This document shows, in pieces, positions 25,880 through 34,877 of a stretch of 64,000 bases of DNA. The translations under genes were made by a program, and so were the position numbers. The DNA comes from RYN-122 sp963761655. Its GTDB lineage: Bacteria; Actinomycetota; Actinomycetes; Mycobacteriales; SCTD01. The notes below the pieces were generated by a model that worked only from the letters and a program-made list of their open reading frames with translations, was not told the DNA's origin and did no database searches. The stretch lies in NCBI GenBank assembly GCA_963761655.1, contig CAVXHI010000002.1, positions 744,001 through 808,000 of the forward strand. The letters run 5' to 3'. Numbering within the stretch: position 1 is the first letter of the stretch; every line of letters starts with the position of its first letter.

Positions 25880-28379
25880 TCAGGCGCTCGCGTCGGCGAC
25901 GACGTCGGCCCAGGTGCGCAGCAGGGCGGCCGCCGCCTCGGTCGTGGTCGCCTCGGCCCACAGGTGGGTGACGGCCTCGGCGGGGTCGGGCAGGACCAGG
26001 GCCCAGGAGCCGTCGGGCTCGACCACCCGCACGCCGTCGGTGGTGTCGACCTGCCGCCCGTGCGCCGCCTCGACGACGCCCCGCATGATCCCGCCCTTGG
26101 CCGCCCAGGGCGTCGGGACCGACCGGCGCACGACGTGGGCCACCGGGATGCGGGCGTCGATCTGCGACAGCGTCAGCTTGGTGCGGGCGACCAGCCCGAG
26201 CAGCCGCACGAAGGCGGCGACGCCGTCGATCGAGCGGGCGAACTCCGGGATGCACGAACCCGCCCCGGCCGTCGCCGGCGAAGACCACGCCGTCCTGCCC
26301 GGCGCAGCGGGTGAGGTCGTCCGGCGACGTCGAGGTCCAGGCGATGCCGGTCCCGTGGAAGCGCGTGACCTGCTCGGCGACCCGGGTGGTGGTGACGGGC
26401 AGGGCGATCCGGCCGCTGCGCCGCTCGGCGGCCACGAGGTCGAGCAGGACCAGCAGGGCGCGGTCGTCGTGGACCAGCTGCCCGCGCTCGTCGACGAGGG
26501 ACAGCCGCTCCCCCACGTGGTCGAACCGGACGCCGAACGCGGCCCGGGAGCTCGCGACGAGGTCGCCGAGACGCTGCATGTCGCGCAGGTGGTCGGCCAG
26601 GCTCTCGGTCGTGGACGTCTCGTCCAACCGGTTGTTGACCGTGAGCACCTCGACGCCGATGCGCCCGAGCAGGCTCGGCAGCACGAGGGCGGCCGCTCCC
26701 CCGGCGGTGTCCAGGACGACCTTGAGACCCGCCTCGGCCACCCCGCGGGTGTCCACGCTCCGCAGGAGCTCCTGCGTGTAGACGTCGGTGGTGCGGGCCG
26801 GGAACGACAGCTCGGCGATCTCCCCGGGGAACGCCCGCCGGAACTCCTGCCGGCTGTACACGCGCTCCAGCCGGCGTTGCGCGGCCTGAGACAGGTCGGC
26901 GCCGTGCTCGTCGAGGAACACGATGTCGATCGACTGGCTGTCTCCCGGCGTCGTGCGCAGGACGATGCCGCCGGACGCCCTCGACGTCGCCGTGGCGAAC
27001 CGGTGCACCGGCAGGGGCGCGACCTCGAGGTCCTCGACGTCGATGGCGCTCGCCGTCAGGGCCGCGATGACGGCCCGCTTGAGGGCGCGGGCGGCCCGGG
27101 AGGCGTCGCGCGAGGTCGTGACGACGCTGCCCTTCTTCAGCGTCGTCGCGTACGCCGAGGCCAGCCGGACGACGAACTCCGGCGTGATCTCGACGTTCAC
27201 CAGCCCTGAGACGCCGCGCGGGCCGAACAGCGCGGAGGTGCCCCGGCTCTCCCAGATGACGCTCGTGTGGACGACCGCGCCGGCCTCGATGGTCTTGAAC
27301 GGGTAGACCTTCACGCCGCTGGAGAGGTACGCCTCCTCCTCGACGACGCACTCGTCCCCGACGACGGCGCCCTCCTCGATCCGGGCCGCGCGCATCACGT
27401 CGGTGTTCTTGCCGATGACGCAGCCCCGGAGGCTGACCCGGCTGCCGATGAAGACGTTGTCGTGCACGACCGCGCGCTGCAGGACGGCGCCGCCCTTCAC
27501 GACGACGTTCGCCCCGAGCACCGTGTGCTCACCGACCATGGCGCCGGCCTCGACCTTCGCGTACGCGCCGACGCAGACCGGTCCCTTGACGACGGCCTCG
27601 GGGTCGACGTCGGCGCCCTCGGCGACCCACACGCCGGGCGAGACCTCGAAACCGTCGATCTCGACGTCCACCTGACGGTTCAGGACGTCGGCCTGGGCCT
27701 TGAGGTAGCTCTCGTGGGTCCCGACGTCCTCCCAGTAGCCGTCGGCGACGTGCCCGTAGACGGGGGCGCCCTTGCGCAGCAGCTCGGGGAAGACCTCGCC
27801 CGACCAGTCGACCGCCCGCCCGGACGCCACCGAGGCGAACACCTCCGGCTCCATGACGTAGATGCCGGTGTTGACGGTGTCGCTGAAGACCTGGCCCCAG
27901 GTCGGCTTCTCCAGGAAGCGCTCGATCCGCTCCTGCTCGTCCTGGATGACGATCCCGAACTCGAGCGGGTCGGGCACGCGCTTCAGGCAGACCGTGACGA
28001 GGGCCTGCCGCTCCCGGTGCGCGGCGACCAGGGCGGTGAGGTCGATGTCGGTGAGGGCGTCGCCGCTGATCACGACGAAGGTGTCGTCGCGCAGGGCGCT
28101 CTCGGCGTTCTTCACCGACCCCGCGGTCCCGAGCGGGGCCTCCTCCGTCGCGTAGGACAGGTGCATGCCGAGCTCGTCGCCGTCACCGAAGTAGGTCCGG
28201 ACCAGGCTGGCCAGGAACTGGACCGTCACGACGGTCTCGTCGAACCCGTGCCGCTTCAGCAGCCGCAGGACGTGCTCCATGATCGGCCGGTTCGCGACCG
28301 GCAGGAGCGGCTTGGGCTGGTTGGCCGTCATCGGGCGCAGGCGGGTGCCTTCACCCCCTGCCATGACGACGGCCCTCAT
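25880..28379 (-). CDS. Mannose-1-phosphate guanylyltransferase fused to a degenerate phosphohexomutase domain; one frameshift
   Basis: Three parts are visible. Residues 1-235 are a sugar-phosphate nucleotidyltransferase (MAGGEGTRLRPMT, FLEKPTWGQVFSD, GYWEDVGTHESYLKA). Residues 250-370 form a left-handed beta-helix of hexapeptide repeats. The rest is a phosphomannomutase-like region in which the usual phosphoserine motif (TASHNP) and metal loop (DGDGDR) are not recognisable; RFDHVGERL stands where the latter is expected, so mutase activity is doubtful. One extra base near 26255 shifts the frame; beyond it CIPEFARSIDGVAAFVRLLG continues the conserved C-terminal domain to 25880. The ATG overlaps the pgsA-type stop (ATGA). 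It would supply GDP-mannose to ppm1 and mannosylated lipids. Confidence 0.82.
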
Positions 28380-29038
28380 GTCGCTCCTCCGCCCTCCCGC
28401 GGCTGCACGGGCGTGGACCTGATGAGCCGGACGCACTGCACGACGTACAGCAGCCCGGCGTACCAGTACAGGGTGCTGCCCCAGGTGGCGAACGCCCATC
28501 CCAGCGGACGGAACACGGTCGACAGGAGGTCGTCGCGGTCCGGGAGCGCTGCCAGCAGCATCGGGAAGGCGTAGAGCAGGTTGAACGTCGCGGCCTTGCC
28601 CAGGAAGTGCACCGGTGGCGGGCCGAAGCCCCGGCGACGCAGCGGGAAGAAGAAGCACCCGAGGAACACGTCGCGGCTGATGAGCGCCAGCGCCCACCAG
28701 AGCGGGAGGCCGTCGCGGGCCACGAGCGCCAGCAGGGTCGCCAAGATGTAGGCGCGGTCGGCCAGCGGGTCGAGCAGCTGCCCGAGCCGGCTGAACTGGC
28801 CGTACTTGCGGGCGATCTTGCCGTCGAGGTAGTCGGTGGCCCCGGCGACCATCAGCAGCAGGATCGCCCTGCCGTCCTGCTCGGTCTCGAGGACCCAGTA
28901 GAGGAAGACGGGGACGCCGAGCAGCCGCAGCGCCGACAGCGCGTTGGGGACGGTCCACACGCGGTCGGACGGGCGCGCTTCGGTCGGGGCCGCGGTCGGG
29001 GTGCCGGCAGGTGCGCCGTGGTGCGCGGTGCTCGCCAC
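28376..29038 (-). CDS. CDP-alcohol phosphatidyltransferase family protein (PgsA type, Rv1822-like)
   Basis: A 220-residue integral membrane enzyme. The CDP-alcohol motif DG-x2-AR-x8-G-x3-D-x3-D is complete in DGKIARKYGQFSRLGQLL followed by DPLAD. About six helices follow the pattern of the family, and the N-terminal 30 residues are a disordered Ala/Pro/Thr tail. It corresponds in position to M. tuberculosis pgsA2 (Rv1822), whose exact product (cardiolipin or phosphatidylglycerol phosphate) is not settled. The GTG at 29038 is preceded by GGAGGAGG; the frame upstream is antisense to a small gene. It overlaps the manC fusion by ATGA. Confidence 0.85.
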   Translation of the reverse strand: MASTAHHGAPAGTPTAAPTEARPSDRVWTVPNALSALRLLGVPVFLYWVLETEQDGRAILLLMVAGATDYLDGKIARKYGQFSRLGQLLDPLADRAYILATLLALVARDGLPLWWALALISRDVFLGCFFFPLRRRGFGPPPVHFLGKAATFNLLYAFPMLLAALPDRDDLLSTVFRPLGWAFATWGSTLYWYAGLLYVVQCVRLIRSTPVQPREGGGAT

Positions 29039-29128
29039 GGGCCTCCTCCGCTCGCCCTCGGGGCCGAGGGACGCCGGGAGCCTACCGAGGACGCGGTGCA
29101 TCCGCGGCCGACGGGGTACACGCCGCGC

Positions 29129-29314
29129 GTGCCCCTCCACGCCCTGCCCGAGGTCAGCGAGCCCTCCACCGTCGCCGTCGACCCGTGCGCCGCCGCGCGG
29201 TGCTCGGAGCAGGCGGAGACGGACGTGCCGCTGCGCATCGGTGGGCGGGTGCTGCCCGTACGCCTCTGCGGCGTGCACGCGGCCCGGCGGGCCCGCGAGG
29301 CCGGCACTCCCTAG
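29129..29314 (+). CDS. Possible small Cys/His protein
   Basis: A 61-residue frame from GTG 29129. It holds DPCAAARCSEQAE and VRLCGVHAARRA, so three Cys and one His could bind a metal. There is no ribosome binding site; a TACACG box 6 bases before the GTG could support a leaderless start. Its stop TAG lies within the -10 box of the next gene. Composition is protein-like, but this is the weakest of the three small genes here. Confidence 0.45.
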   Translation: MPLHALPEVSEPSTVAVDPCAAARCSEQAETDVPLRIGGRVLPVRLCGVHAARRAREAGTP

Positions 29315-29317
29315 TCT
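29312..29317 (+). promoter_or_regulatory. -10 box of a leaderless promoter, overlapping a stop codon
   Basis: TAGTCT contains the TAG stop of the preceding small frame and ends 6 bases before the GTG at 29324. Confidence 0.45.
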
Positions 29318-29323
29318 GCGGGC

Positions 29324-29482
29324 GTGGTCCGGCTGCTCCTCCTGCTGCTGGTCGTGGCGCTCGTGCTGCGCCGGCTGCTCCCCCGACGACGGATCAGCTG
29401 GACCGTGCCGCTGCTCGTCGGGGTGACCGTCGTCGCGGTCCGCACCGCGACGAGCCTCCTCGCCGAGGACGGCCCCTCGTGA
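29324..29482 (+). CDS. Small membrane protein
   Basis: A 52-residue protein with two hydrophobic stretches, VVRLLLLLLVVALVLRRLLP and ISWTVPLLVGVTVVAVRTATS, joined by the basic turn RRLLPRRR. The function is unknown. Its TGA overlaps the GTG of the next small gene (GTGA), which supports both being real and co-translated. Confidence 0.6.
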   Translation: MVRLLLLLLVVALVLRRLLPRRRISWTVPLLVGVTVVAVRTATSLLAEDGPS

Positions 29483-29685
29483 AGGGCGGCCGGCTGGGGT
29501 TCCTCGAGCGGCTGGTGTTCACCTTCATGGGGCCGCCCGAGGTGGGGGACGTGAACGCGCCTGCCGACCTGCCGCCCCGGCCGGCCCGGGTCTGCCCACG
29601 GTGCAGTCGGCCCTACGACGAGCACGAGGTCGTCCGTGACACCCGGCTGACGTGGAGCCGCTGCCCGACGCCGCCGGAGCCCTGA
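29479..29685 (+). CDS. Small zinc-ribbon-like protein
   Basis: A 68-residue protein starting MKGGRLGFLERLVFTFMGPP (from GTG) and ending with CPRCSRPYDEHEVVRDTRLT-like sequence and a last Cys in WSRCPTPPEP. One CxxC pair plus a distant Cys/His could hold a metal. The N-terminal amphipathic helix with FLERLVFTFMGPPEVGD is distinctive, and I recall similar short proteins near der in other actinobacteria, without a function. It is coupled to the small membrane protein. Confidence 0.65.
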   Translation: MKGGRLGFLERLVFTFMGPPEVGDVNAPADLPPRPARVCPRCSRPYDEHEVVRDTRLTWSRCPTPPEP

Positions 29686-29802
29686 CCGGACCCGCTCAGG
29701 CCACGCGCGACGGCTCCACCGGGCGGCCCCGGAGGTCCGGCGGTCGACCACGGCCCTGCGACCTCGGTGCGTCGCCGGCCCGGAGCCTGGCAGCACGCAG
29801 CA

Positions 29803-29828
29803 GCGGCGCGGTCCGAGGACCGCGCCGC
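29803..29828. terminator. Terminator downstream of tRNA-Pro
   Basis: GCGGCGCGGTCC (29803-29814) is fully complementary to GGACCGCGCCGC (29817-29828). The tight loop means the top base pairs stay open. It lies 16 bases past the 3' end of the tRNA on the minus strand. Confidence 0.8.
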
Positions 29829-29844
29829 CGTGGGTGGTGCTCTG

Positions 29845-29918
<74 letters not shown>

Positions 29919-29949
29919 CCCCAGGCGCGGACGCCTGCGGACGGTGCAG

Positions 29950-29955
29950 ACCCTA
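29950..29955 (-). promoter_or_regulatory. -10 box of the tRNA-Pro promoter
   Basis: TAGGGT on the minus strand lies 32 bases upstream of the mature tRNA, between der and the tRNA, so the tRNA need not depend on read-through from the der operon. Confidence 0.5.
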
Positions 29956-29963
29956 GCAGCGGG

Positions 29964-31307
29964 TCAGACCTTCTTGCCCTTCTCGCGCACCCGGACGCTG
30001 ACCTCGATCGGGGTCCCGGCGAAGCCGAAGTCCTCGCGCAGCTTGCGCTCGATGAAGCGCCGGTAGCCGGCCTCGAGGAAGCCGCTGGTGAACAGCACGA
30101 ACCGGGGCGGACGGGTGCCGGCCTGCGTCGCGAAGAGCACCTTGGGCTGCTTGCCGCCGCGCACGGGCGGGGGCGTCTCGGCCACGAGCTCGGAGATCCA
30201 GGTGTTGAGCTTGCCGGTCGAGATCCGGGTCTCCCAGCCGGCGAGGGCGGTGTGCAGCGCGGGGGCGAGCTTGTCGACGGCCCGGCCGGTCATCGCCGAG
30301 ACGTTGAGGCGCGGCGCCCAGGCGACCCGGGCGAGCTCGCGGTCGATCTCCTTGGCGAGCAGCAGCCGACGGTCCTCGTCGACGAGGTCCCACTTGTTGA
30401 ACGCGATCACCAGGGCGCGGCCGGCCTCGACCGTCATGCCGATGATGCGCTGGTCCTGCTCGCTGATCGGCTCGCTGGCGTCGAGCAGGACGACGGCCAC
30501 CTCGGCCGCCTCCAGCGCCGACTGGGTGCGCAGCGACGAGTAGTACTCGGCGCCCGACGCGTGGGCGACCCGGCGGCGGAGCCCCGCGGTGTCGACGAAC
30601 CGCCAGGTCTCGCCCCCGACCTCGACCATCGAGTCGACCGGGTCGCGGGTGGTGCCGGCGACGTCGTCGACGAGCACGCGGGTCTCCCCGGCCAGCCGGT
30701 TGAGCATCGAGCTCTTGCCGACGTTGGGCCGCCCCAGCAGGGCGACGCGCCGCGGGCCGACCTCCTCGTCGAAGCGCTCGGCGGGCGTCTCGGGCAGCGC
30801 CTCGAGGATCGCGTCGAGCAGGTCGCCGCTCCCCCGACCGTGCAGGGCGCTGACGACGTAGGGCTGTCCCAGGCCGAGCGACCACAGGGACGCGGCATCG
30901 GCCTCGCCGCGCTCGTCGTCGACCTTGTTCGCGGCCAGGATGACCGGCTTCTTCGTGCGGCGCAGCACCCGGACGACGTCCTCGTCCGCGCCGGTCGCCC
31001 CGACGGTGCTGTCGACGACGAACATCACGGCGTCGGCCGCAGCGATGGCGACCTCGGCCTGCTCGGACACCAGGGCGGCCAGGCCCTGTGCGTCGGCGTC
31101 CCAGCCACCGGTGTCGACGACCGTGAACCGGCGGCCCCGCCACTGCGCGTCGTAGGTGACGCGGTCGCGGGTGACGCCCGGGACGTCCTGGACGACGGCC
31201 TCGCGGCGGCCGATGAGGCGGTTGACGAGGGTCGACTTGCCGACGTTCGGGCGGCCGACCACGGCGAGGACCGGCTGCGGGGCCTCGTCGTGCTGCGGTG
31301 TGTTCAT
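29964..31307 (-). CDS. der: Ribosome biogenesis GTPase Der (EngA)
   Basis: A tandem GTPase required for maturation of the 50S subunit. The 447-residue protein has two G domains: GRPNVGKSTLVNRL, DVPGVTRD, DTGG and NKVD in the first (residues 13-170), and GRPNVGKSSMLNRL, DVAGTTRDPVD, DTAGLRRR and NKWD in the second (about 185-355). A C-terminal KH-like domain ends GTPIEVSVRVREKGKKV. The ATG overlaps the plsC stop (ATGA), placing der at the end of a long operon that begins at or above tyrA. The only gene after it is tRNA-Pro. Confidence 0.97.
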   Translation of the reverse strand: MNTPQHDEAPQPVLAVVGRPNVGKSTLVNRLIGRREAVVQDVPGVTRDRVTYDAQWRGRRFTVVDTGGWDADAQGLAALVSEQAEVAIAAADAVMFVVDSTVGATGADEDVVRVLRRTKKPVILAANKVDDERGEADAASLWSLGLGQPYVVSALHGRGSGDLLDAILEALPETPAERFDEEVGPRRVALLGRPNVGKSSMLNRLAGETRVLVDDVAGTTRDPVDSMVEVGGETWRFVDTAGLRRRVAHASGAEYYSSLRTQSALEAAEVAVVLLDASEPISEQDQRIIGMTVEAGRALVIAFNKWDLVDEDRRLLLAKEIDRELARVAWAPRLNVSAMTGRAVDKLAPALHTALAGWETRISTGKLNTWISELVAETPPPVRGGKQPKVLFATQAGTRPPRFVLFTSGFLEAGYRRFIERKLREDFGFAGTPIEVSVRVREKGKKV

Positions 31308-31993
31308 GCGATCCCCTCCTGGGACGTGCGCGGGGAGCTGGTGCTGCGGGGAGCGGCGAGGTGGGCGAGCAGCAGGCCGCGCAGCTGCTCGGAGGCGACC
31401 CGGACCACCCGGCGGGCCCGGGGGTCGCCGTCGACCTCGAGGACGGCGGGCTCGCCGAAGACGACCCGGACGGGGACGCGCAGGCGCGGCAGCGGGCTGC
31501 CCTTGGGCCAGGCGGCGGCCGTGCCGCTGACGGCGATCGGGACGACGGGCGCGGCGCTGCGCAGGGCGAGGTAGGCCAGGCCGTCGGTCATCTCCTCGAG
31601 CGTCCCCGTGCTCCGGCGACCTTCGGGGAAGACGCCGACGGCGCGACCCGAGGCGAGCAGGGCGAGCGCCTGCTTGAGCGCCCCGCGGTCCGGCTCGCCG
31701 CGGTGCACGGGCACGCAGCCGAGCCAGCCGAAGACCCGGGCGCCGGCACCGGCGAAGATCTCGGACTTCGCCAGCAGCGACGTCGGGCGCGGGCTGAACA
31801 GGAACACCAGCGGCCCGTCGACGAAGCCCGTGTGGTTGCCGGCGAACAGCACGGCGCCGTCGCGGGGCACGCCGTCGAGCCCCTCGACGGTCAGGTCGAA
31901 CAGGCCGCGGGCGACGAGCCGGCCGAGGCCGCGGCAGCCGGCGACGAGCCAGTCCTGCCGAGCGCCGGTCGCGCGCCTGCGGGGTCCCGTCAC
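31304..31993 (-). CDS. plsC: 1-acyl-sn-glycerol-3-phosphate acyltransferase family protein
   Basis: A 229-residue acyltransferase of the PlsC family, which acylates lysophosphatidic acid in phospholipid synthesis. The HX4D catalytic motif appears as GNHTGFVDGP (about residue 55), followed by FGWLGCVPVHRG and VGVFPEGRRSTG, the acceptor phosphate site. It has no obvious membrane helix beyond the amphipathic N-terminus. The GTG overlaps the cmk stop, and its own stop overlaps the der start. A gene of this type between cmk and der is common in actinobacteria; the exact substrate is not proved. Confidence 0.9.
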   Translation of the reverse strand: MTGPRRRATGARQDWLVAGCRGLGRLVARGLFDLTVEGLDGVPRDGAVLFAGNHTGFVDGPLVFLFSPRPTSLLAKSEIFAGAGARVFGWLGCVPVHRGEPDRGALKQALALLASGRAVGVFPEGRRSTGTLEEMTDGLAYLALRSAAPVVPIAVSGTAAAWPKGSPLPRLRVPVRVVFGEPAVLEVDGDPRARRVVRVASEQLRGLLLAHLAAPRSTSSPRTSQEGIA

Positions 31994-32685
31994 CGGAGGC
32001 CGGCGGCGTCGACCAGGTCGAGGACGGCGGCGACGACCTCGTCGACGGACAGGGCGCTCGAGTCGAGGTGCACGGCGTCGTCGGCCGCGCGGGTGGGGCT
32101 GCTCGCGCGGCCGCTGTCCAGGGCGTCGCGCCGGGCGAGGTCGGCCTGGACGGCGGTGACGAGGTCGCCGGCGGTGGTGGTGACCCCGGCGTCGCTGTCG
32201 CCGGCCCGGCGCGCGGCCCGGACCTCGGCGGACGCGTCGAGGAAGACCTTGACGGCGGCGCCCGGGGTCACGGCGGCACCGACGTCGCGGCCCTCGGCCA
32301 CCGCTCCCCCGGCGCACGCGGCGCGCTGCACCTCGAGCAGGTGCGCCCGGACCGCGGGCACCGCGCTCACGGCCGACACCGCCGCGGTGACCTCGGGGGT
32401 GCGGACCGTGGCCGTGACGTCGTCGCCGTCGAGCAGCACCCGGGCGGCGGCCGGGTCGGTGTCGAGCACGATGTCGGCGCCCAGGACGACGGTCGTGAGG
32501 GCGTCGGCGTCGGTCAGGGGCACGCCCGCGCGCAGGGCCGCGACCGTGGCGGCGCGGAAGGTGGCGCCCGTGTCGACGTAGCGCCAGCCGAGCGCGAGGG
32601 CGACCCGCCGGGCGACCGTGCTCTTGCCCGACCCGGCCGGGCCGTCGAGCGCGACGACGCGCGTGAGGGCGCTCGGGTCGGTCAC
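31990..32685 (-). CDS. cmk: Cytidylate kinase
   Basis: Cmk phosphorylates CMP and dCMP with ATP. The 231-residue protein has the P-loop LDGPAGSGKSTVARRVA, the family WRYVDTGATFRA segment, the CMP-binding insert, GAVAEGRDVGAAVTP and LARRDALDSGRASSP. The GTG at 32685 is preceded by GGAGG at 7 bases; the frame extends upstream through the end of tyrA but lacks Cmk-like sequence. Its TGA overlaps plsC. In many bacteria cmk follows tyrA or aroA in this way. Confidence 0.95.
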   Translation of the reverse strand: MTDPSALTRVVALDGPAGSGKSTVARRVALALGWRYVDTGATFRAATVAALRAGVPLTDADALTTVVLGADIVLDTDPAAARVLLDGDDVTATVRTPEVTAAVSAVSAVPAVRAHLLEVQRAACAGGAVAEGRDVGAAVTPGAAVKVFLDASAEVRAARRAGDSDAGVTTTAGDLVTAVQADLARRDALDSGRASSPTRAADDAVHLDSSALSVDEVVAAVLDLVDAAGLR

Positions 32686-32731
32686 GGTCGTCCTCCAGCT
32701 GTCCGACCACCGGGCGGCAGCCTGCAGCAGC

Positions 32732-33772
32732 CTACCGAGCAGGGCCCTCGACCAGGAGTCCCGCCGAGCGCAGGGCCTCCTGCAGCGGGCCGCGGGCGTC
32801 CTCGGCGACGAGCAGGTCGAGGGTGCCGGAGGGGCGGCCGGGCAGGTGGTCCAGCCGCAGGTCCTCGACGTTGACCCCGGCCCGGCCGGCGGTCTCGAGG
32901 ACCACGGCGAGGCGGCCGGGGGTGTCGGGCAGCTCGACCCGGACGGCGACGAGGTCGTGGTCGCGCCGGCCGCGCTTGACCGGGACCAGCGCCCGGCCGG
33001 TGCGTCCCCGGGCGAGCAGGTCGTCCACGGGCGCGAGGTCACCGGCGTCGAGGCCGTCGGCGGCGGCGAGGAGGTCGGCGGCGAGGCCGCGCAGGAGCGG
33101 GGCCACCTGCGCCGCGTTGGACTGCAGGACGTCGTGCCACAGCGCGCCCGGGCTGCTGGCCAGCCGGGTCGTGTCGACCAGGCCCGGGCCGGCCCGCAGG
33201 GCGTCCGCGGGGGAACCGTGCAGCAGCTGCGCCGCCAGGGCGCTGGCCACGACCTGGGGCAGGTGGCTGACGAGGGCGACCGTCCGGTCGTGGTCCTCCG
33301 GCGTCGCCGGCACCGGGACGGCCCCGGCGTCGCGGGCCAGCTGGGCGACGGCGTCGCGGGCGGCGTCGGTGGTCGTGCGGCCGGGGCAGACGAACCACGG
33401 GCGGCCGGCGAACAGGCCGGCGTCGGCGGCGCCCGGGCCGGAGGTCTCGCGGCCGGCCATGGGGTGCCCGCCGCAGAGCCGCGCGTCGTCGTCCAGGCCG
33501 AGCCCCTGGACGCTGGCGACGTGGGTGACGACGGCGTCCGGGTGGTCGTGGAGGGCCAGGCCGACCAGGCCGGGCAGCGCCGGGATCGGGGCGCAGAGCA
33601 CGACGAGCGACGCCGTCTCCCCGTCGTCCAGGGGCCGTCCCGTGCGGCCGAGCGCGAGGGCGAGCACGTCCGGGTCGACGTCGGACAGGGCGACGTCGCG
33701 CCGTCCCGCGAGCGCCAGGCCGAGGCTCGTGCCGAGCAGCCCCGCGCCGACGACGAGGACGTCCGCGGTCAC
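32732..33772 (-). CDS. tyrA: Prephenate dehydrogenase with a C-terminal ACT domain
   Basis: TyrA oxidatively decarboxylates prephenate to 4-hydroxyphenylpyruvate in tyrosine synthesis. The 346-residue protein starts with a nucleotide-binding loop VVGAGLLGTSLGLALAG, followed by VTHVASVQG, GGHPMAGRETSGPGAAD (substrate and catalytic His), and VSHLPQVVASALA. Residues 270-346 form an ACT domain (VAVRVELPDTPGRLAVVLET), presumably for feedback by tyrosine. The GTG at 33772 overlaps the aroH stop (GTGA), coupling two consecutive steps: chorismate to prephenate and prephenate onward. Confidence 0.94.
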   Translation of the reverse strand: MTADVLVVGAGLLGTSLGLALAGRRDVALSDVDPDVLALALGRTGRPLDDGETASLVVLCAPIPALPGLVGLALHDHPDAVVTHVASVQGLGLDDDARLCGGHPMAGRETSGPGAADAGLFAGRPWFVCPGRTTTDAARDAVAQLARDAGAVPVPATPEDHDRTVALVSHLPQVVASALAAQLLHGSPADALRAGPGLVDTTRLASSPGALWHDVLQSNAAQVAPLLRGLAADLLAAADGLDAGDLAPVDDLLARGRTGRALVPVKRGRRDHDLVAVRVELPDTPGRLAVVLETAGRAGVNVEDLRLDHLPGRPSGTLDLLVAEDARGPLQEALRSAGLLVEGPAR

Positions 33773-34131
33773 GTGGGGAGGTCGGTCCGGAGCTTCGCGG
33801 CGCCGCGCAGGTAGACGTGGCGGACGTCGGCCCGAGGCAGGTCCGTCTCGACGTGGGCCAGCAGGCGCAGCACCCGCGGCATCGCGCCCGGGACGTCGAT
33901 CTCGGAGGCACACATCAGGGGGACGTCGGTGATGCCCATCTGGCGGGCCGCGTAGGCGGGGAACTCCGAGCGGAGGTCGGGCGTGGCGGTGAACAGGACG
34001 CTGATGAGGTCGTCGTGCGCGAGGGCGTTGCGCGTCAGGACGGCCTCGAGCAGCTCGGTGGTCGCGTCGAGCACCTGCTGGCGGTCGTCCTCGTCGACCT
34101 GGATGGCCCCGCGGACGGCACGGACCGGCAT
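33769..34131 (-). CDS. aroH: Chorismate mutase, AroH type
   Basis: A 120-residue monofunctional chorismate mutase of the Bacillus AroH (trimeric beta-barrel) fold rather than the helical AroQ type. The pattern VRAVRGAIQVDEDDRQQVLD, NALAHDDLISVLFTATPDL, FPAYAARQMG and VPLMCASEIDVPGAMPRVLR matches AroH, with active-site Arg in VRAVRGA and RVLR and Cys near 75. The ATG overlaps the rluB-type stop by one base. Together with tyrA it commits chorismate to tyrosine. Confidence 0.94.
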   Translation of the reverse strand: MPVRAVRGAIQVDEDDRQQVLDATTELLEAVLTRNALAHDDLISVLFTATPDLRSEFPAYAARQMGITDVPLMCASEIDVPGAMPRVLRLLAHVETDLPRADVRHVYLRGAAKLRTDLPT

Positions 34132-34877
34132 CAGAGCCCGACCACGGCGTGCAGGGCGGCCACCTCGTCGCGGGTCAGCGGGCGGAGCTTGCCGGAGCGC
34201 TGGCTGCCGAGCTGCACCGGGCCGATCGCGGTCCGGACCAGGCGCTGCACCGGGTGGCCCACGGCGTCGAGCAGGCGGCGGACGACGTGCTTGCGGCCCT
34301 CGTGCAGGACGACCTCGACGAGCACCCGGTTGTGCAGGCTCTGCACGAGCTTGAACGAGTCGACCGTGACGAGGCCGTCCTCGAGGTCGATGCCGGCGCG
34401 CAGCTGCTTGCCGACGTCGCGGGCCACCGGGCCGATGATCTCGGCCAGGTAGGTCTTCGGGACCTCGTAGCTGGGGTGGCTCAGCCGGTGGCCGAGCTCG
34501 CCGTCGTTGGTCAGCAGCAGCAGGCCCTCGGTCTCGGCGTCGAGACGCCCGACGTGGAACAGGTGCTCGGGGCGGTGGATCACGTAGTCGCCGACGGTGT
34601 CGCGGCCCTCGGGGTCGGACATCGCCGAGACCACGCCCTCGGGCTTGTTCAGGGCGAGGTAGACCAGGCCGCTCTTGGTGGTGATGCGCATGTCGTCGAC
34701 CCGGATGACGTTCGTCTCGGGGTCGACCCGCCGTCCCTGCTCCATCACGACCTCGCCGTCGACGGAGACGCGCCCCTGCGTGATGAGCACCTCGCAGGCG
34801 CGGCGCGAGCCCATGCCGGCGGCCGCCAGGACCTTCTGCAGGCGGACGGCGGTGTCGTTCTCGGTCTGGTCGGTCAC
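34131..34877 (-). CDS. rluB: Ribosomal large subunit pseudouridine synthase, RsuA/RluB family
   Basis: A 248-residue pseudouridine synthase that modifies 23S rRNA. It has an N-terminal S4 RNA-binding domain (RLQKVLAAAGMGSRRACEVL, residues 12-70) and the catalytic domain with the Asp in HVGRLDAETEGLLLLTND (about 115), KTYLAEI and HEGRKHVVRRLLDAVGHPV. Its place beside scpB is conserved in actinobacteria and firmicutes. The start is GTG at 34877, overlapping the scpB stop. Confidence 0.93.
   Translation of the reverse strand: MTDQTENDTAVRLQKVLAAAGMGSRRACEVLITQGRVSVDGEVVMEQGRRVDPETNVIRVDDMRITTKSGLVYLALNKPEGVVSAMSDPEGRDTVGDYVIHRPEHLFHVGRLDAETEGLLLLTNDGELGHRLSHPSYEVPKTYLAEIIGPVARDVGKQLRAGIDLEDGLVTVDSFKLVQSLHNRVLVEVVLHEGRKHVVRRLLDAVGHPVQRLVRTAIGPVQLGSQRSGKLRPLTRDEVAALHAVVGL

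Noticed and set aside
31304..32710. plsC as a 468-residue fusion with upstream sequence
   Set aside because: The upstream part is cmk read in the wrong frame; the GTGA junction at 31990-31993 marks the real start.
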